Notes: generated by a model from the letters alone, not told the origin. 53,945 nt of DNA from an uncultured Ellagibacter sp. (GCF_934617235.1 NZ_CAKTTZ010000012.1:1-53945); one strand, 5' to 3'; shown: positions 45,024 through 53,509, counted from the first letter of the stretch. A program made the numbers and translations.

Positions 45024-46553
45024 CTACTCGGCTTCGCCTTCAGCCGCTGCCCCGTTGTGCAATCCGTCGCCCAAATCACCCGCCGACTTCGTCTCCTTCG
45101 CTTCGGCTAGTTCCGCAAACATTGCCTTCATCGTGGGGTTATTCCTGGTCAAACGCTTAATGGTAAGGTCTTGTGCCTTGTTGTTCGCCAGACGCAGGTT
45201 GTTCTCCGATGACAGCAGCGCATCCTTGGTTTTCTGCAGATGCGTGATCGTCTTATCGATCTCCTCGATGGCGGTTTGAAACTTGCGACTCGCGATATCG
45301 TAGTTGCGCCCGAACTTCGTCTTGAAGTCCTCCATCTGCTCCTCGAAATGCGTGATGTCGATGTTTTGGTTGCGCACCTCGGCGAGTTCGGCCTTGTAGG
45401 AGAGCGCCGAAAGCGACGCATTGCGCAGGATGCTGATAATCGGGATGAAGAACTGCGGGCGGATAACGTACATCTTATCGTAGCGGTAGCTCATGTCGAC
45501 GATGCCCTCGTTGTAGAGCTCGTTTTCGGGCTCGAGCATCGTCACGAGCACCGCATACTCGCAGTTCTTCTTCTTGCGGTCGGAGTCGAGCTTTTTCAGG
45601 AAGTCCTCGTTTTTATGCTTGTGGGTGCTGTCGTCGCTCTCGTTTTTCATCTCGAACATGATGGAGACGACTTCGTTACCCTCGTCGTCCGCCTCGCGAA
45701 ACACGAAGTCGCCCTTCGTGCCGTCGACCACGTCGTTGTCCTTCTCGAAATATGCCTTCGGGAAGGCGGCGGCGCGCATCTTGTTGAATTCAATCTCGCA
45801 GTGCTGTTCGAGCGACTCACCAACCATCTTCGTCGAGAGGCGCGCCTTCATCTCCTTATAACGGGCGATTTCCTCTTCCTTGTATGCGATGAGCTCGTCT
45901 TTTGCGCGAAGCTTGGTCGCCATCTCCTCGCGCAGCGCGCTTACCTTCTGCTCACCTTCGGCGGCCTTGAGCTTCACCTGGGCAGCAAGGTCGTCGCGCT
46001 CGCGCTCGACCTGGGTTCGCGCCTGCGTAATGGCGAGCTCCTTCTCCGTCGCGAAGGTCGCCTTTTGGGCTTCGAGCTTCTGCGCGAGTTCGGCGATCTT
46101 CGCATCACGGGAGGCGGTTGCGTCTGCCAAGGCGCGTTTATGCTCAGCTTCGGTCACGCGCGCGTCGGATGCGCGCTCGTCGGAAAGGCGTGCGAGCTTT
46201 GCTTTAAGTTCGGCAATTTCTGCGTCTTTACCTGCGGTAACTTTAGAGAGCACCGCAACCTGCTCAGCCTGCGCCGCACGAGAAGCCGCTTCGTTTTCGC
46301 GCTTGATGGCGCCAAGGCTTTGGGTGAGCTTCGCGATTTCTGCATCGCGGGAAGCGATCTCGTCGCGCGCCTCCCCGCGCACCTTCTCGCCCGCCAGCGC
46401 CACCGCCTGTTCACGCTGTTCAGCGAAGAGTTTCTCGCGCCGCTCGATTTCCCGATTGAACTCCGCGTCGCGCACCTGCTTCACGATGTCCGCGAATCCC
46501 GATTCGTCCACCTGAAACACCGTCCCACAATGCGGACACTTGATCTCATTCAT
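45024..46553 (-). CDS. DUF2130 coiled-coil protein with a PD-(D/E)XK-like motif
   Basis: The 509-residue protein starts with a half zinc ribbon (CPHCGTVF), followed by a long charged coiled coil (about 20-240). The conserved DUF2130 domain (about 240-420) contains D282 in KGDFVFRE and E301-x-K303 in FEMKNE, the spacing of a PD-(D/E)XK nuclease core. A second helical region (420-490) follows. The coiled coil contains three 14-residue repeats at exact 40-residue spacing. Function is unknown. The ATG at 46553 has GGGAGG at 5 bases. It lies 57 bases after the HpaII-like endonuclease gene, but its composition is host-like. Confidence 0.85.
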   Translation of the reverse strand: MNEIKCPHCGTVFQVDESGFADIVKQVRDAEFNREIERREKLFAEQREQAVALAGEKVRGEARDEIASRDAEIAKLTQSLGAIKRENEAASRAAQAEQVAVLSKVTAGKDAEIAELKAKLARLSDERASDARVTEAEHKRALADATASRDAKIAELAQKLEAQKATFATEKELAITQARTQVERERDDLAAQVKLKAAEGEQKVSALREEMATKLRAKDELIAYKEEEIARYKEMKARLSTKMVGESLEQHCEIEFNKMRAAAFPKAYFEKDNDVVDGTKGDFVFREADDEGNEVVSIMFEMKNESDDSTHKHKNEDFLKKLDSDRKKKNCEYAVLVTMLEPENELYNEGIVDMSYRYDKMYVIRPQFFIPIISILRNASLSALSYKAELAEVRNQNIDITHFEEQMEDFKTKFGRNYDIASRKFQTAIEEIDKTITHLQKTKDALLSSENNLRLANNKAQDLTIKRLTRNNPTMKAMFAELAEAKETKSAGDLGDGLHNGAAAEGEAE

Positions 46554-46610
46554 AGGAACCTCCCCATAACGCCTTTTGCAGCCTAGACCTTCCTCTCATT
46601 AGAGACGAGT

Positions 46611-47678
46611 TTAACGGAACCTTATTTGCAAGTTCAAATTGATGAAGTACTCACCTTCTTCTTCGTAAATGCTCCCGAAGCCATGCCTTGAGGTTGACGC
46701 CGTCTCAAACTTCGTGCTTTCGAGCAAGTAGTCCTCAAACATATCCCTGTTGTAAATATGAAATGCCAGAACTTTGCCGTCATCGCGAACGATGACATAG
46801 CCACCTGTTGCATCGTCACGTCCACTCCATTCCTTTGCAGGAGTCATGCCTAATGCCGACGCACAGAGGAACTTCTTGAACTTGTACTCATACATACCCG
46901 AACCCATACCGAGAACGTCTTCATGTTCCATTGCCTGAACAATTTGCGAACACATTACACCGTCGCCCGAGTAATATCGCAATACGGCATTCGCCATCAG
47001 CTGCGGGAAGAAACTATCAATCAATCGCATATTACGGTCGAATGTTAGATGAGCCACGCTTTCGAAGACGAGCTCGCACTCTTCTCTTAATAACGAGATG
47101 CGGTCTTTAAGTTTGGTCGATGTATTAATTGCATTGACCCGTTCCATGATTTCTTGGTTGCAACCGTGAATCTTGAAGACGAAATTCGTAGTTGCCCCCG
47201 CATTAAGCAGAGTCGGGGGATTACCAAGCTCCGACTTGATGCTCCACCCGCAAATCGGGTTGAAGCCGGTATGCGCATCGTGGATTTGAAGCACTATGTC
47301 CGATTTATCTTTCGATGGAGCTTTAAGAGTATGCAGCCCAAGTTCGTCCATAAACTCCTCGGTCAGCGGAACAGCAAAGGCCCCCTTGGTATGGCTGGAG
47401 ACTATCTCGCGGTAGAGACTTTCGGCCTCATTGGAAACCTTTAGGCTTTCTACCTGAGCGACATCCTCGCCATTGTCAAGCTTAGCCTGAACCAAATCCC
47501 CAGCATAGTAGCTGATGCGCGGAGAGTTTTTCTCTTCCCTAATAATTCTGACAACTGGAATTGCAGGCTCGTCTTTAAGCACATTGAGATCTGCATCGGC
47601 CGGCTCGATCTCACCGTCGGCGAGAATACGCAAGAAAGCGTAAACCTCGCTCCACTCGCCTCTATTGCCCTTGAGCAT
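46611..47678 (-). CDS. HpaII-family type II restriction endonuclease, probable CCGG specificity
   Basis: The 355-residue protein opens with LKGNRGEWSEVYAFLRILAD, the signature of the HpaII endonuclease family, and its length agrees with the roughly 358 residues of R.HpaII. A central GWSIKSELGNPPTLLNAG and the C-terminal GGYVIVRDDGKVLAF are seen. It should cut unmethylated CCGG; the site is inferred from the family. The ATG at 47678 has GGAGG at 7 bases and overlaps the methyltransferase end by 17 bases. Base use is clearly more AT-rich than in the flanking host genes. Confidence 0.85.
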   Translation of the reverse strand: MLKGNRGEWSEVYAFLRILADGEIEPADADLNVLKDEPAIPVVRIIREEKNSPRISYYAGDLVQAKLDNGEDVAQVESLKVSNEAESLYREIVSSHTKGAFAVPLTEEFMDELGLHTLKAPSKDKSDIVLQIHDAHTGFNPICGWSIKSELGNPPTLLNAGATTNFVFKIHGCNQEIMERVNAINTSTKLKDRISLLREECELVFESVAHLTFDRNMRLIDSFFPQLMANAVLRYYSGDGVMCSQIVQAMEHEDVLGMGSGMYEYKFKKFLCASALGMTPAKEWSGRDDATGGYVIVRDDGKVLAFHIYNRDMFEDYLLESTKFETASTSRHGFGSIYEEEGEYFINLNLQIRFR

Positions 47679-48678
47679 CAAGCACCTCCTTAATCCTTGC
47701 GGCAATGGCCTTGATAACCGGCACTGTCACAGAATTGCCAAACTGTTTGTAAAGTTGGGTGTCCGACAGCGTCAGTTTGTAGGTGTCTGGGAAACCCTGC
47801 AAACGTGCCCATTCACGGGGGGTCATTTTTCGGACGTCTTCCGTATTGATGTGTCCCTTGATACGCGTCACGGGCACCATAGAATGCTCGCGATGATCGA
47901 CAATCAAATTACGCTCTCGACCCATGCCGCCGCAAACGATAGCACCCGCAATGTCATCAAGGTCTCTAATCTCGTAACCAAACCCATGACCAAGTGCTTC
48001 ATGATGCGCCCGATGTCGCCGAAGCGTTTCCATATAGGTGTCCGAAAGGTAGTACTTCGGGCTAATCGGAGCTTCCTCCATAATGTCTCGAATCGCCTTT
48101 TTTCGACCTGCATGCGTAGGGAATATAAATTCACGAGGAGCAATGTCTTCCCTAAACGCGACGATATAAATGCGCTCACGATTTTGAGGAACTCCGAAAT
48201 TCTTCGAATTAAGCACCTTGTAAAAAGGCACGTATCCGTCTTCTTCCAATGCGCCCAAAATAGTTTTGAACGTGCGCCCTTTATCGTGGATAGGCAAACC
48301 CTTCACGTTTTCGCAAAAGATAACCTTCGGCTTGTTGAGCCTGTCGGTGCAAATTCGCAACGTATCAAAAAAGAGTGTTCCGCGTGCTCGGCCTTTATAG
48401 TCGTCATCGAAGCCTTTACGACGCCCTGCCAAACTGAAGGCTTGGCAAGGAAAACCTGCAAGGCAGATGTCGAAGTCGGGAACTTCCGAAGCGTCGATCT
48501 TCGTAATATCGCCAGCGATTTCAAAAGCATCATTAAAGTTTGCACGGTATGTCTTGCAGGCAGGCTCGTCAAATTCGCTTGCAAAAACCGTCTCTATATC
48601 ATCACCAAACGCCTGGTCAAAGCCCATGCGAATTCCACCGATGCCAGCGAATAAATCAATAGCTTTATATACCGTCAT
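47662..48678 (-). CDS. DNA cytosine-5 methyltransferase of an HpaII-like system
   Basis: The 338-residue enzyme shows motif I AIDLFAGIGGIRMGF, motif IV LAGFPCQAFSLAGRRKGF with catalytic C78, motif VI VIFCENVKGLPIHD, motif VIII QNRERIYIVAF and motif X YKQFGNSVTVPVIKAIA. The GTLFFDTLRI segment resembles M.HpaII. It should protect CCGG for the partner endonuclease. The ATG at 48678 has GGAGA at 6 bases. It is the first gene of the two-gene cluster, so methylation precedes cutting after entry. Confidence 0.93.
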   Translation of the reverse strand: MTVYKAIDLFAGIGGIRMGFDQAFGDDIETVFASEFDEPACKTYRANFNDAFEIAGDITKIDASEVPDFDICLAGFPCQAFSLAGRRKGFDDDYKGRARGTLFFDTLRICTDRLNKPKVIFCENVKGLPIHDKGRTFKTILGALEEDGYVPFYKVLNSKNFGVPQNRERIYIVAFREDIAPREFIFPTHAGRKKAIRDIMEEAPISPKYYLSDTYMETLRRHRAHHEALGHGFGYEIRDLDDIAGAIVCGGMGRERNLIVDHREHSMVPVTRIKGHINTEDVRKMTPREWARLQGFPDTYKLTLSDTQLYKQFGNSVTVPVIKAIAARIKEVLDAQGQ

Positions 48679-48741
48679 TTTTCTCCTACAACGATATAGA
48701 ACTCTCAAAGGAAAGTCGAATTCTATCATTTTTTGCTCTTA

Positions 48742-48747
48742 ATTATA
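48742..48747 (-). promoter_or_regulatory. Candidate -10 box of the HpaII-like cluster
   Basis: A perfect TATAAT on the minus strand lies 64 bases upstream of the methyltransferase ATG in an AT-rich leader. No clear -35 is seen. No CCGG lies within this stretch. Confidence 0.4.
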
Positions 48748-48876
48748 CCCACAAGGCTGTGCGGGAAATCAGCGCAGGGCGAGACACACCACAACGAGAC
48801 AACACGTAAACCTGCCTGGCCAGCTTCGCAGTAATCCCAAGTTATGCTACAGACTATTATATGCGCCAAACACAAG

Positions 48877-48902
48877 CGAGGGCCTTGCTTTGAAGGCCCT
48901 CG
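48877..48902 (-). terminator. Hairpin after the sulfatase gene
   Basis: A 10-bp stem CGAGGGCCTT/AAGGCCCTCG with a six-base loop lies about 32 bases past the stop at 48935. The T tract is poor (CTTGTGTTTGG). Confidence 0.5.
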
Positions 48903-48934
48903 TCGAAGGTGTGCTTGTCGCGCATCCGAGGCTG

Positions 48935-51052
48935 CTATTGCTGCGCGTCCCAGATGGCTCCTGTCTTGTGCCAGTTGCTGAAGTCAGTGGCCCAGCCGGT
49001 GATGTTGTACTCCACGATGGAGACGTCGTTCTTGCCGTCACTCGTCGTCGTGTAGAACTGGCGCACGCGGTTGTCGAAGGGCACTTGCGCGAGCGTCTCG
49101 CCATACTTGGACGAGTCGCCGCCAACTGCCTGGATAATCGTCGGCTGCACATTCACGTGCGCGACCGGCGTCGACACCGTCTGGATCGGCTGCGCGTCCG
49201 CCTCGGCCGACTGCGCCGGCTTGTAGAACATGATCGCGTTCGACGTGGAATCCCAATCCTCGTAGATTCCCCAGTCGCCGTGGTCGCTCGTCACGAGAAT
49301 CGCGGTGTTGTCGTAGAGCCCCATGTCCTTCAACTGGCGAATGTACTCGGAGAGCATCTTCAGGCTGCCGCGGATCTGGCGAATCGCGTCGGAGTTGTCC
49401 GTGCCGATGTCGTTGCCGTTCTCATCGAGATTAAACGGATAGTGACCACCAAGCAAGTGGATGAAGCGGAAGGCGCCCGTCTCGCCGTCGTCAGTAGCGG
49501 AAAGCTTCGTCGTCTTGAGCTTCTCGTAGTAAGCGCCATCGTTCATCGTGTACAGCGTGCTCTGCTGAGCTTCCCCATCGTCGCTGTCCACCTGCAGCGT
49601 CATACCGTTGTTGACCTCGTCGGTGTAGAACCAGAAATACGGCTTGAACGCCCACGGCAAGTCGCGGTACATCGCACACTTCCACAACGTGAAGAGGGTG
49701 CCCTGCTCATCGAGCAGCGAGGGGGACTCCTCCTGGTTCATGGGGTGGTAGTTCATGGTAAGCCCCGCCACATGGCGCTGCACATCCTCGCTCGAATATT
49801 CGGTTCCGAACGTATCGGTGTAGATGCCCATGCTGTAGCCGGCGTTGTGAATGTCGTCAAGATACGTGCTGCGCTCGTAACGCGTAGCGAGGTATTGCGA
49901 GAAGAGCTCACCCTGCTGCGGAAGCTGGCCGGTCAAGAGGAACGGCACGCCGTAGCGCGTGGGAACCATGGAGCCCGCAACATTGTTGTACCAGGTGAAC
50001 CCCGTCCAGTCGTTGAATTCCTCCGGATGCTCCTGCATGATCTGGGACATCTGCTTCGTGTCGGTGAAGTCGAGCACGAAGACGATGACGTTGCTTTTCT
50101 CGGAAACGGTGAACAAGCCGTCCTCGGTCATGCGCAGGTCGGCAACGTTCACCTGACCAGGCTCTTTCGTTGCTGCCTCGAATGCACCCGACGCAAACAG
50201 GCTGCCCACGCCAACCCCCTGCACGATGATGAGCGCAAGGGAAAGCGCAACCGCACCACCGCGCGCAAGGCTCGTCTTCAAATGGCCCACGACAAGGGGA
50301 ATCGCCACGATGACGATCCACACGACAGTGCTCACCAACATGGTTGACGTATAATCGCCCCAGTTCACGGACTTGCCGTCTGCGGTGGGCAGCTCCGAGT
50401 TCAACAGCAGCACCTGAACATAGGCGGCAACGCCGAGCGCGAATAAAAAGAGCAGCACGATATCGAACGCCCTGCCGCGCAGAAGCGACACACCAAGCGC
50501 GAGAACGACTGCAACCAAAACGCCTGCAACCGCGAAGATCGGCCAGATATCGGACAGCCCGAAGACAAGGTCGGCGCCTGCGCCAGCAACAATTTCATAC
50601 GGCGGAACCACGAGCAGGGTAAACGAGAAGAACGCGCACACGATGAGCGCACAAACCACGCGCACGCCCCACTTCGCACGAGGATAATCGTCGGCAGGGC
50701 GGCCCTTTCGGGAGGCGCCCTTCGACGTCTGCGCACGAGTGGCGATCTCGTCGGGAGAGAGGATAGGGTTGCCATCCTTGTCAAGCCTGTGAACAGGTGC
50801 TTCGACCACCTTGCCGGCATTCTCGTCGATGTGCAACATCTTGAAGAGCATCTTGCGCGTGCGGCGAAGCGCCACGCCGAGCACGGCGGAGAGTGCAACC
50901 GCGACACCAGCAAGCGCCTGGATGGTATAGGTCATGACCGAAGGGTCGACATACGCGTAGGCAGGCGTTATCCACGCGAGCGAAAGCACACCTGCGATCA
51001 GGACAAATGAAAGCGCATCATAGGCGCCGACAATAATACGATTACGCTTCAT
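48935..51052 (-). CDS. Membrane sulfatase-fold protein, LTA-synthase-like phosphoglycerol transferase
   Basis: The 705-residue protein has about seven membrane helices (two before residue 65, the others between about 130 and 290) and a C-terminal alkaline phosphatase/sulfatase domain. The domain starts with VIVFVLDFTDTKQM; the likely nucleophile is in NVAGSMVPTRYGVPFLLTG, and metal ligands are in LVTSDHGDWGIYE. Relatives transfer glycerophosphate or phosphoethanolamine to surface polymers outside the membrane. The ATG at 51052 overlaps the end of the YidC-TagF gene by 11 bases, so the two are cotranscribed. The exact donor is not known. Confidence 0.82.
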   Translation of the reverse strand: MKRNRIIVGAYDALSFVLIAGVLSLAWITPAYAYVDPSVMTYTIQALAGVAVALSAVLGVALRRTRKMLFKMLHIDENAGKVVEAPVHRLDKDGNPILSPDEIATRAQTSKGASRKGRPADDYPRAKWGVRVVCALIVCAFFSFTLLVVPPYEIVAGAGADLVFGLSDIWPIFAVAGVLVAVVLALGVSLLRGRAFDIVLLFLFALGVAAYVQVLLLNSELPTADGKSVNWGDYTSTMLVSTVVWIVIVAIPLVVGHLKTSLARGGAVALSLALIIVQGVGVGSLFASGAFEAATKEPGQVNVADLRMTEDGLFTVSEKSNVIVFVLDFTDTKQMSQIMQEHPEEFNDWTGFTWYNNVAGSMVPTRYGVPFLLTGQLPQQGELFSQYLATRYERSTYLDDIHNAGYSMGIYTDTFGTEYSSEDVQRHVAGLTMNYHPMNQEESPSLLDEQGTLFTLWKCAMYRDLPWAFKPYFWFYTDEVNNGMTLQVDSDDGEAQQSTLYTMNDGAYYEKLKTTKLSATDDGETGAFRFIHLLGGHYPFNLDENGNDIGTDNSDAIRQIRGSLKMLSEYIRQLKDMGLYDNTAILVTSDHGDWGIYEDWDSTSNAIMFYKPAQSAEADAQPIQTVSTPVAHVNVQPTIIQAVGGDSSKYGETLAQVPFDNRVRQFYTTTSDGKNDVSIVEYNITGWATDFSNWHKTGAIWDAQQ

Positions 51053-53099
51053 GACGGCCCGCCTTCCTCGCATGCACCCCTCGCGTCGCACTGTCTCCGA
51101 CGTCGCCGAGCGGTTCTTCATCGCTGCGTACCGTCTCTTGCGCATCGGCCGCCGCACGTTGTTCCGCGGCGAGCGAATCGTCGGATGCGCCACCATTGCG
51201 CTTGGACTCCTGGATGTCGATCATGCGGTCGAGCAGATAGCGCCCGGCCACTTCCCCGCCATGCCCGACGTTGAAGATGAAGCTGTCGAGCACCTTATTG
51301 ATGCGATCGCTCCATGCGTAGCGTTTCGCGAGCATCTCCTCGGCAACGTCGCCGAACGTGGAGGCATCCTCGGGGCTGATCGACACGCCGACCTCACTGC
51401 GCAGCGCAATGTCGGTCGGCTCGATGCCGAGTTCCTTCCAGTCGGGGTTGCCCACCTTCATGGGTGTATCGATGAAGATGGCGGGCTTGCGCGTGGAGAA
51501 GCAGAACTCGCAGAAGATCGACGACCAGTCGGTCACGAGGATATCGGAGGTGAACACGGTCTTGTTCGAGCTGAAGTCATGTTCGAAGTACAAATCGGAC
51601 TCGGGAACGTCGGCCCAGCGAGCCAAAAGGGCGTTCCACCTGGCCGCGTAGCGCTTCGTGTATTCGGGATGCGGGCGCACAATGACGCGCATGCCGCGCC
51701 CGAGCACGCTCTTCAACATGTCGTCGATGCAGCAATCGAGGATATTGCCCTCCTGCCACGACGGCGCAATGAGCACGACGTCGCGTCGCGACGGATCGCG
51801 CTCGACGGCGGAGGCGGCGAGCTCGTATTCCGCAATCTCGCGATCAAGCAGGTCATAGCCGCATTCCACGAGATTCTTTCGCTTGGTGCCGTAGAGCTCC
51901 TCGGCACGTCGCAGCTCGCGCACCTGATGAGGACCCGCGCACAGCACCGTGTCGTAGTGGTCGTATGCACCCTTTTGCGGCGTGAGGTGGGTCGAGGTCA
52001 TGTGATGGAACATGAACACGTACTCGATGTCCTTGCGGATATAGGAGCGCTTGATGTAGTAGTTTTCCAAGTCCTCGAGCGTGGACACGACCACGTCGGC
52101 GTCCATCTTCATCATGAGGGTGATGATCTTGCGCTGCCCGATGTAGTAGGGTTTCAAGCGCGGCTCGGCCTCCGCCAGCTTGAACACCTGGTCGTTGGGG
52201 TCGTTCGTCACATAGTGGATATCGGCGTCGGAGTGAGCGAGCAACCACTCAATCGCTCCCTGGAAGTACTTGTAAAAGCCGCTTCCCTCGGAATAGAAGA
52301 CAATGTGCTTGCCGACAACCTTGAAGAAACGCTTGTAGTCGGCCTTCTCGCGCTTGGCAAGCGGATCGCGCTCGTACCACTTCTTCTTAGGACCCGAAAA
52401 ATTCTCGAGCTCTTCAAGTTCAACTCGACTCGCCTCGAGGTCTTCGTAGTCGATATATTTCGCCGGCTTCACCAGAATGTTCGCAAGCGCCTGGATAGCG
52501 ATGGAGGTCAAATTCGAGCAGACCCAGTAAAAGCCCATGCCCGTGGCGACGAAGACGCCCAGGACAAACGAAAGGCCGATGGACAGGCCGTTCGTCATGT
52601 TCTTTTCCGCGCGCGACTGCTCACGTTGCAGCGGGTTGATGCGGTTTTGCGCGAAGCCCATGATAATGGCGGAAAGCCCTGCGAAAAGCGGCATGATCCA
52701 CGCCGCACCGCCGTCTTCGAAGGGAATCTGGCCCAAGAACTCCGTGCCGGGCGCACCGCCATCGGTGATCGTGTGGATAACATCGACCAGGCCGAACAGG
52801 ATAATGATCTGCACGGCGAGAGGAATCAGGGAGAGCATCGGGTGGTAATGCTGTTCCTTGTAGAGCTTATTTTGCTCCTCGCCGATCGTCTCGCGATCGC
52901 CGTAGTACTTCACCTTCAGGCGATTCAAGGCGGGCATGAGCTGGACCATGACAATCGAGTTCTTCTGGCACCAAAGCGACATCGGGATGAGGATGATCTT
53001 CACGATGACGGTGAACAGGAGAATGGCGATCCACCAATTCCCGCTTATGTCGTAACAAGGCTGCAGGATAAGTGAGAGCAGCCATGCAAGTGCTTCCAT
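51042..53099 (-). CDS. Fusion of a YidC/Oxa1-like membrane domain and a CDP-glycerol glycerophosphotransferase (TagF-like)
   Basis: The 685-residue protein opens with a YidC/Oxa1 domain (about 1-215) with five hydrophobic segments, including NWWIAILLFTVIVKIILIPM and HPMLSLIPLAVQIIILFGL. The groove residue that is Arg in YidC is Lys here (K34). A charged linker (215-262) leads to a CDP-glycerol glycerophosphotransferase domain (263-630) with FMFHHMTSTHLTPQKG, RPHPEYTKR (H477) and LVTDWSSIFCEFCF. An acidic Ala-rich tail (630-685) ends it. TagF enzymes polymerise glycerophosphate from CDP-glycerol at the inner membrane face. The ATG at 53099 has AAAGGA at 9 bases; 53156 is a longer alternative. 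Confidence 0.88.
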   Translation of the reverse strand: MEALAWLLSLILQPCYDISGNWWIAILLFTVIVKIILIPMSLWCQKNSIVMVQLMPALNRLKVKYYGDRETIGEEQNKLYKEQHYHPMLSLIPLAVQIIILFGLVDVIHTITDGGAPGTEFLGQIPFEDGGAAWIMPLFAGLSAIIMGFAQNRINPLQREQSRAEKNMTNGLSIGLSFVLGVFVATGMGFYWVCSNLTSIAIQALANILVKPAKYIDYEDLEASRVELEELENFSGPKKKWYERDPLAKREKADYKRFFKVVGKHIVFYSEGSGFYKYFQGAIEWLLAHSDADIHYVTNDPNDQVFKLAEAEPRLKPYYIGQRKIITLMMKMDADVVVSTLEDLENYYIKRSYIRKDIEYVFMFHHMTSTHLTPQKGAYDHYDTVLCAGPHQVRELRRAEELYGTKRKNLVECGYDLLDREIAEYELAASAVERDPSRRDVVLIAPSWQEGNILDCCIDDMLKSVLGRGMRVIVRPHPEYTKRYAARWNALLARWADVPESDLYFEHDFSSNKTVFTSDILVTDWSSIFCEFCFSTRKPAIFIDTPMKVGNPDWKELGIEPTDIALRSEVGVSISPEDASTFGDVAEEMLAKRYAWSDRINKVLDSFIFNVGHGGEVAGRYLLDRMIDIQESKRNGGASDDSLAAEQRAAADAQETVRSDEEPLGDVGDSATRGVHARKAGRHEA

Positions 53100-53369
53100 G
53101 CGAGCATGTCCTTTCGCATCGCGCGTTGCAGGCACGATATACAAATACTGTGGCAAAACTGAGGTAAAAAACGCAGACTATGAATGTTACTACAACTCGC
53201 GTCGCGTGAGCGCCCAATCATACACTGAGGTGCTCTAAATCCGTAGATGCCCCTCTCGCTCGATGCGGCGCATCCCAACCTCTCCGACAGAGACCCCTCG
53301 ATGGGGCGAGTATGCCCATTCAAGCGGCGGCGGCCCCTCCCTTCAAGGCGTTGGCCTCCTTCCCAACGG

Positions 53370-53417
53370 GGTGCCAGCAATACCGTTTATGGAGGAGAAA
53401 CGCGATTGCTGGCAACC
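53370..53417 (+). other. Strong two-tier hairpin upstream of gdhA
   Basis: TGCCAGCAAT (53372-53381) pairs perfectly with ATTGCTGGCA (53405-53414). Inside, across a 2x2 mismatch, CGTTT pairs with AAACG and closes the nine-base loop ATGGAGGAG. GG/CC extends the base past a bulged A. No strong T run follows on either strand. Confidence 0.6.
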
Positions 53418-53465
53418 ATTGTTTCTATCATGTTAATTAGAAGTAACGGAGCCATTGCGCAAACG

Positions 53466-53471
53466 TATAAT
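53466..53471 (+). promoter_or_regulatory. gdhA: gdhA promoter -10 box
   Basis: A perfect TATAAT lies 38 bases upstream of the ATG. The -35 position (53443-53448, GTAACG) is poor and overlaps the inverted repeat GTTA-N8-TAAC (53432-53447), so an activator or repressor may act here. Confidence 0.55.
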
Positions 53472-53509
53472 GACCGCGGTTGGGAACAAGTTAACCTTGA
53501 GGAGGTTAC

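Larger units (their letters stand above)
53100..53509. other. Intergenic region between the divergent YidC-TagF and gdhA genes
   Basis: No gene is supported in these 410 bases. The region holds a strong hairpin (53370-53417), the gdhA promoter and a small inverted repeat at the -35. A minus-strand promoter must lie near 53130-53200; TATATC (53135-53140) is a weak candidate. Several GC-rich short inverted repeats around 53270-53345 have no clear meaning. Confidence 0.5.

Noticed and set aside
42527..45160. An 877-residue open frame on the plus strand
   Set aside because: Antisense to the UvrD-type helicase, whose motifs are complete; the frame has no domain and a biased composition.
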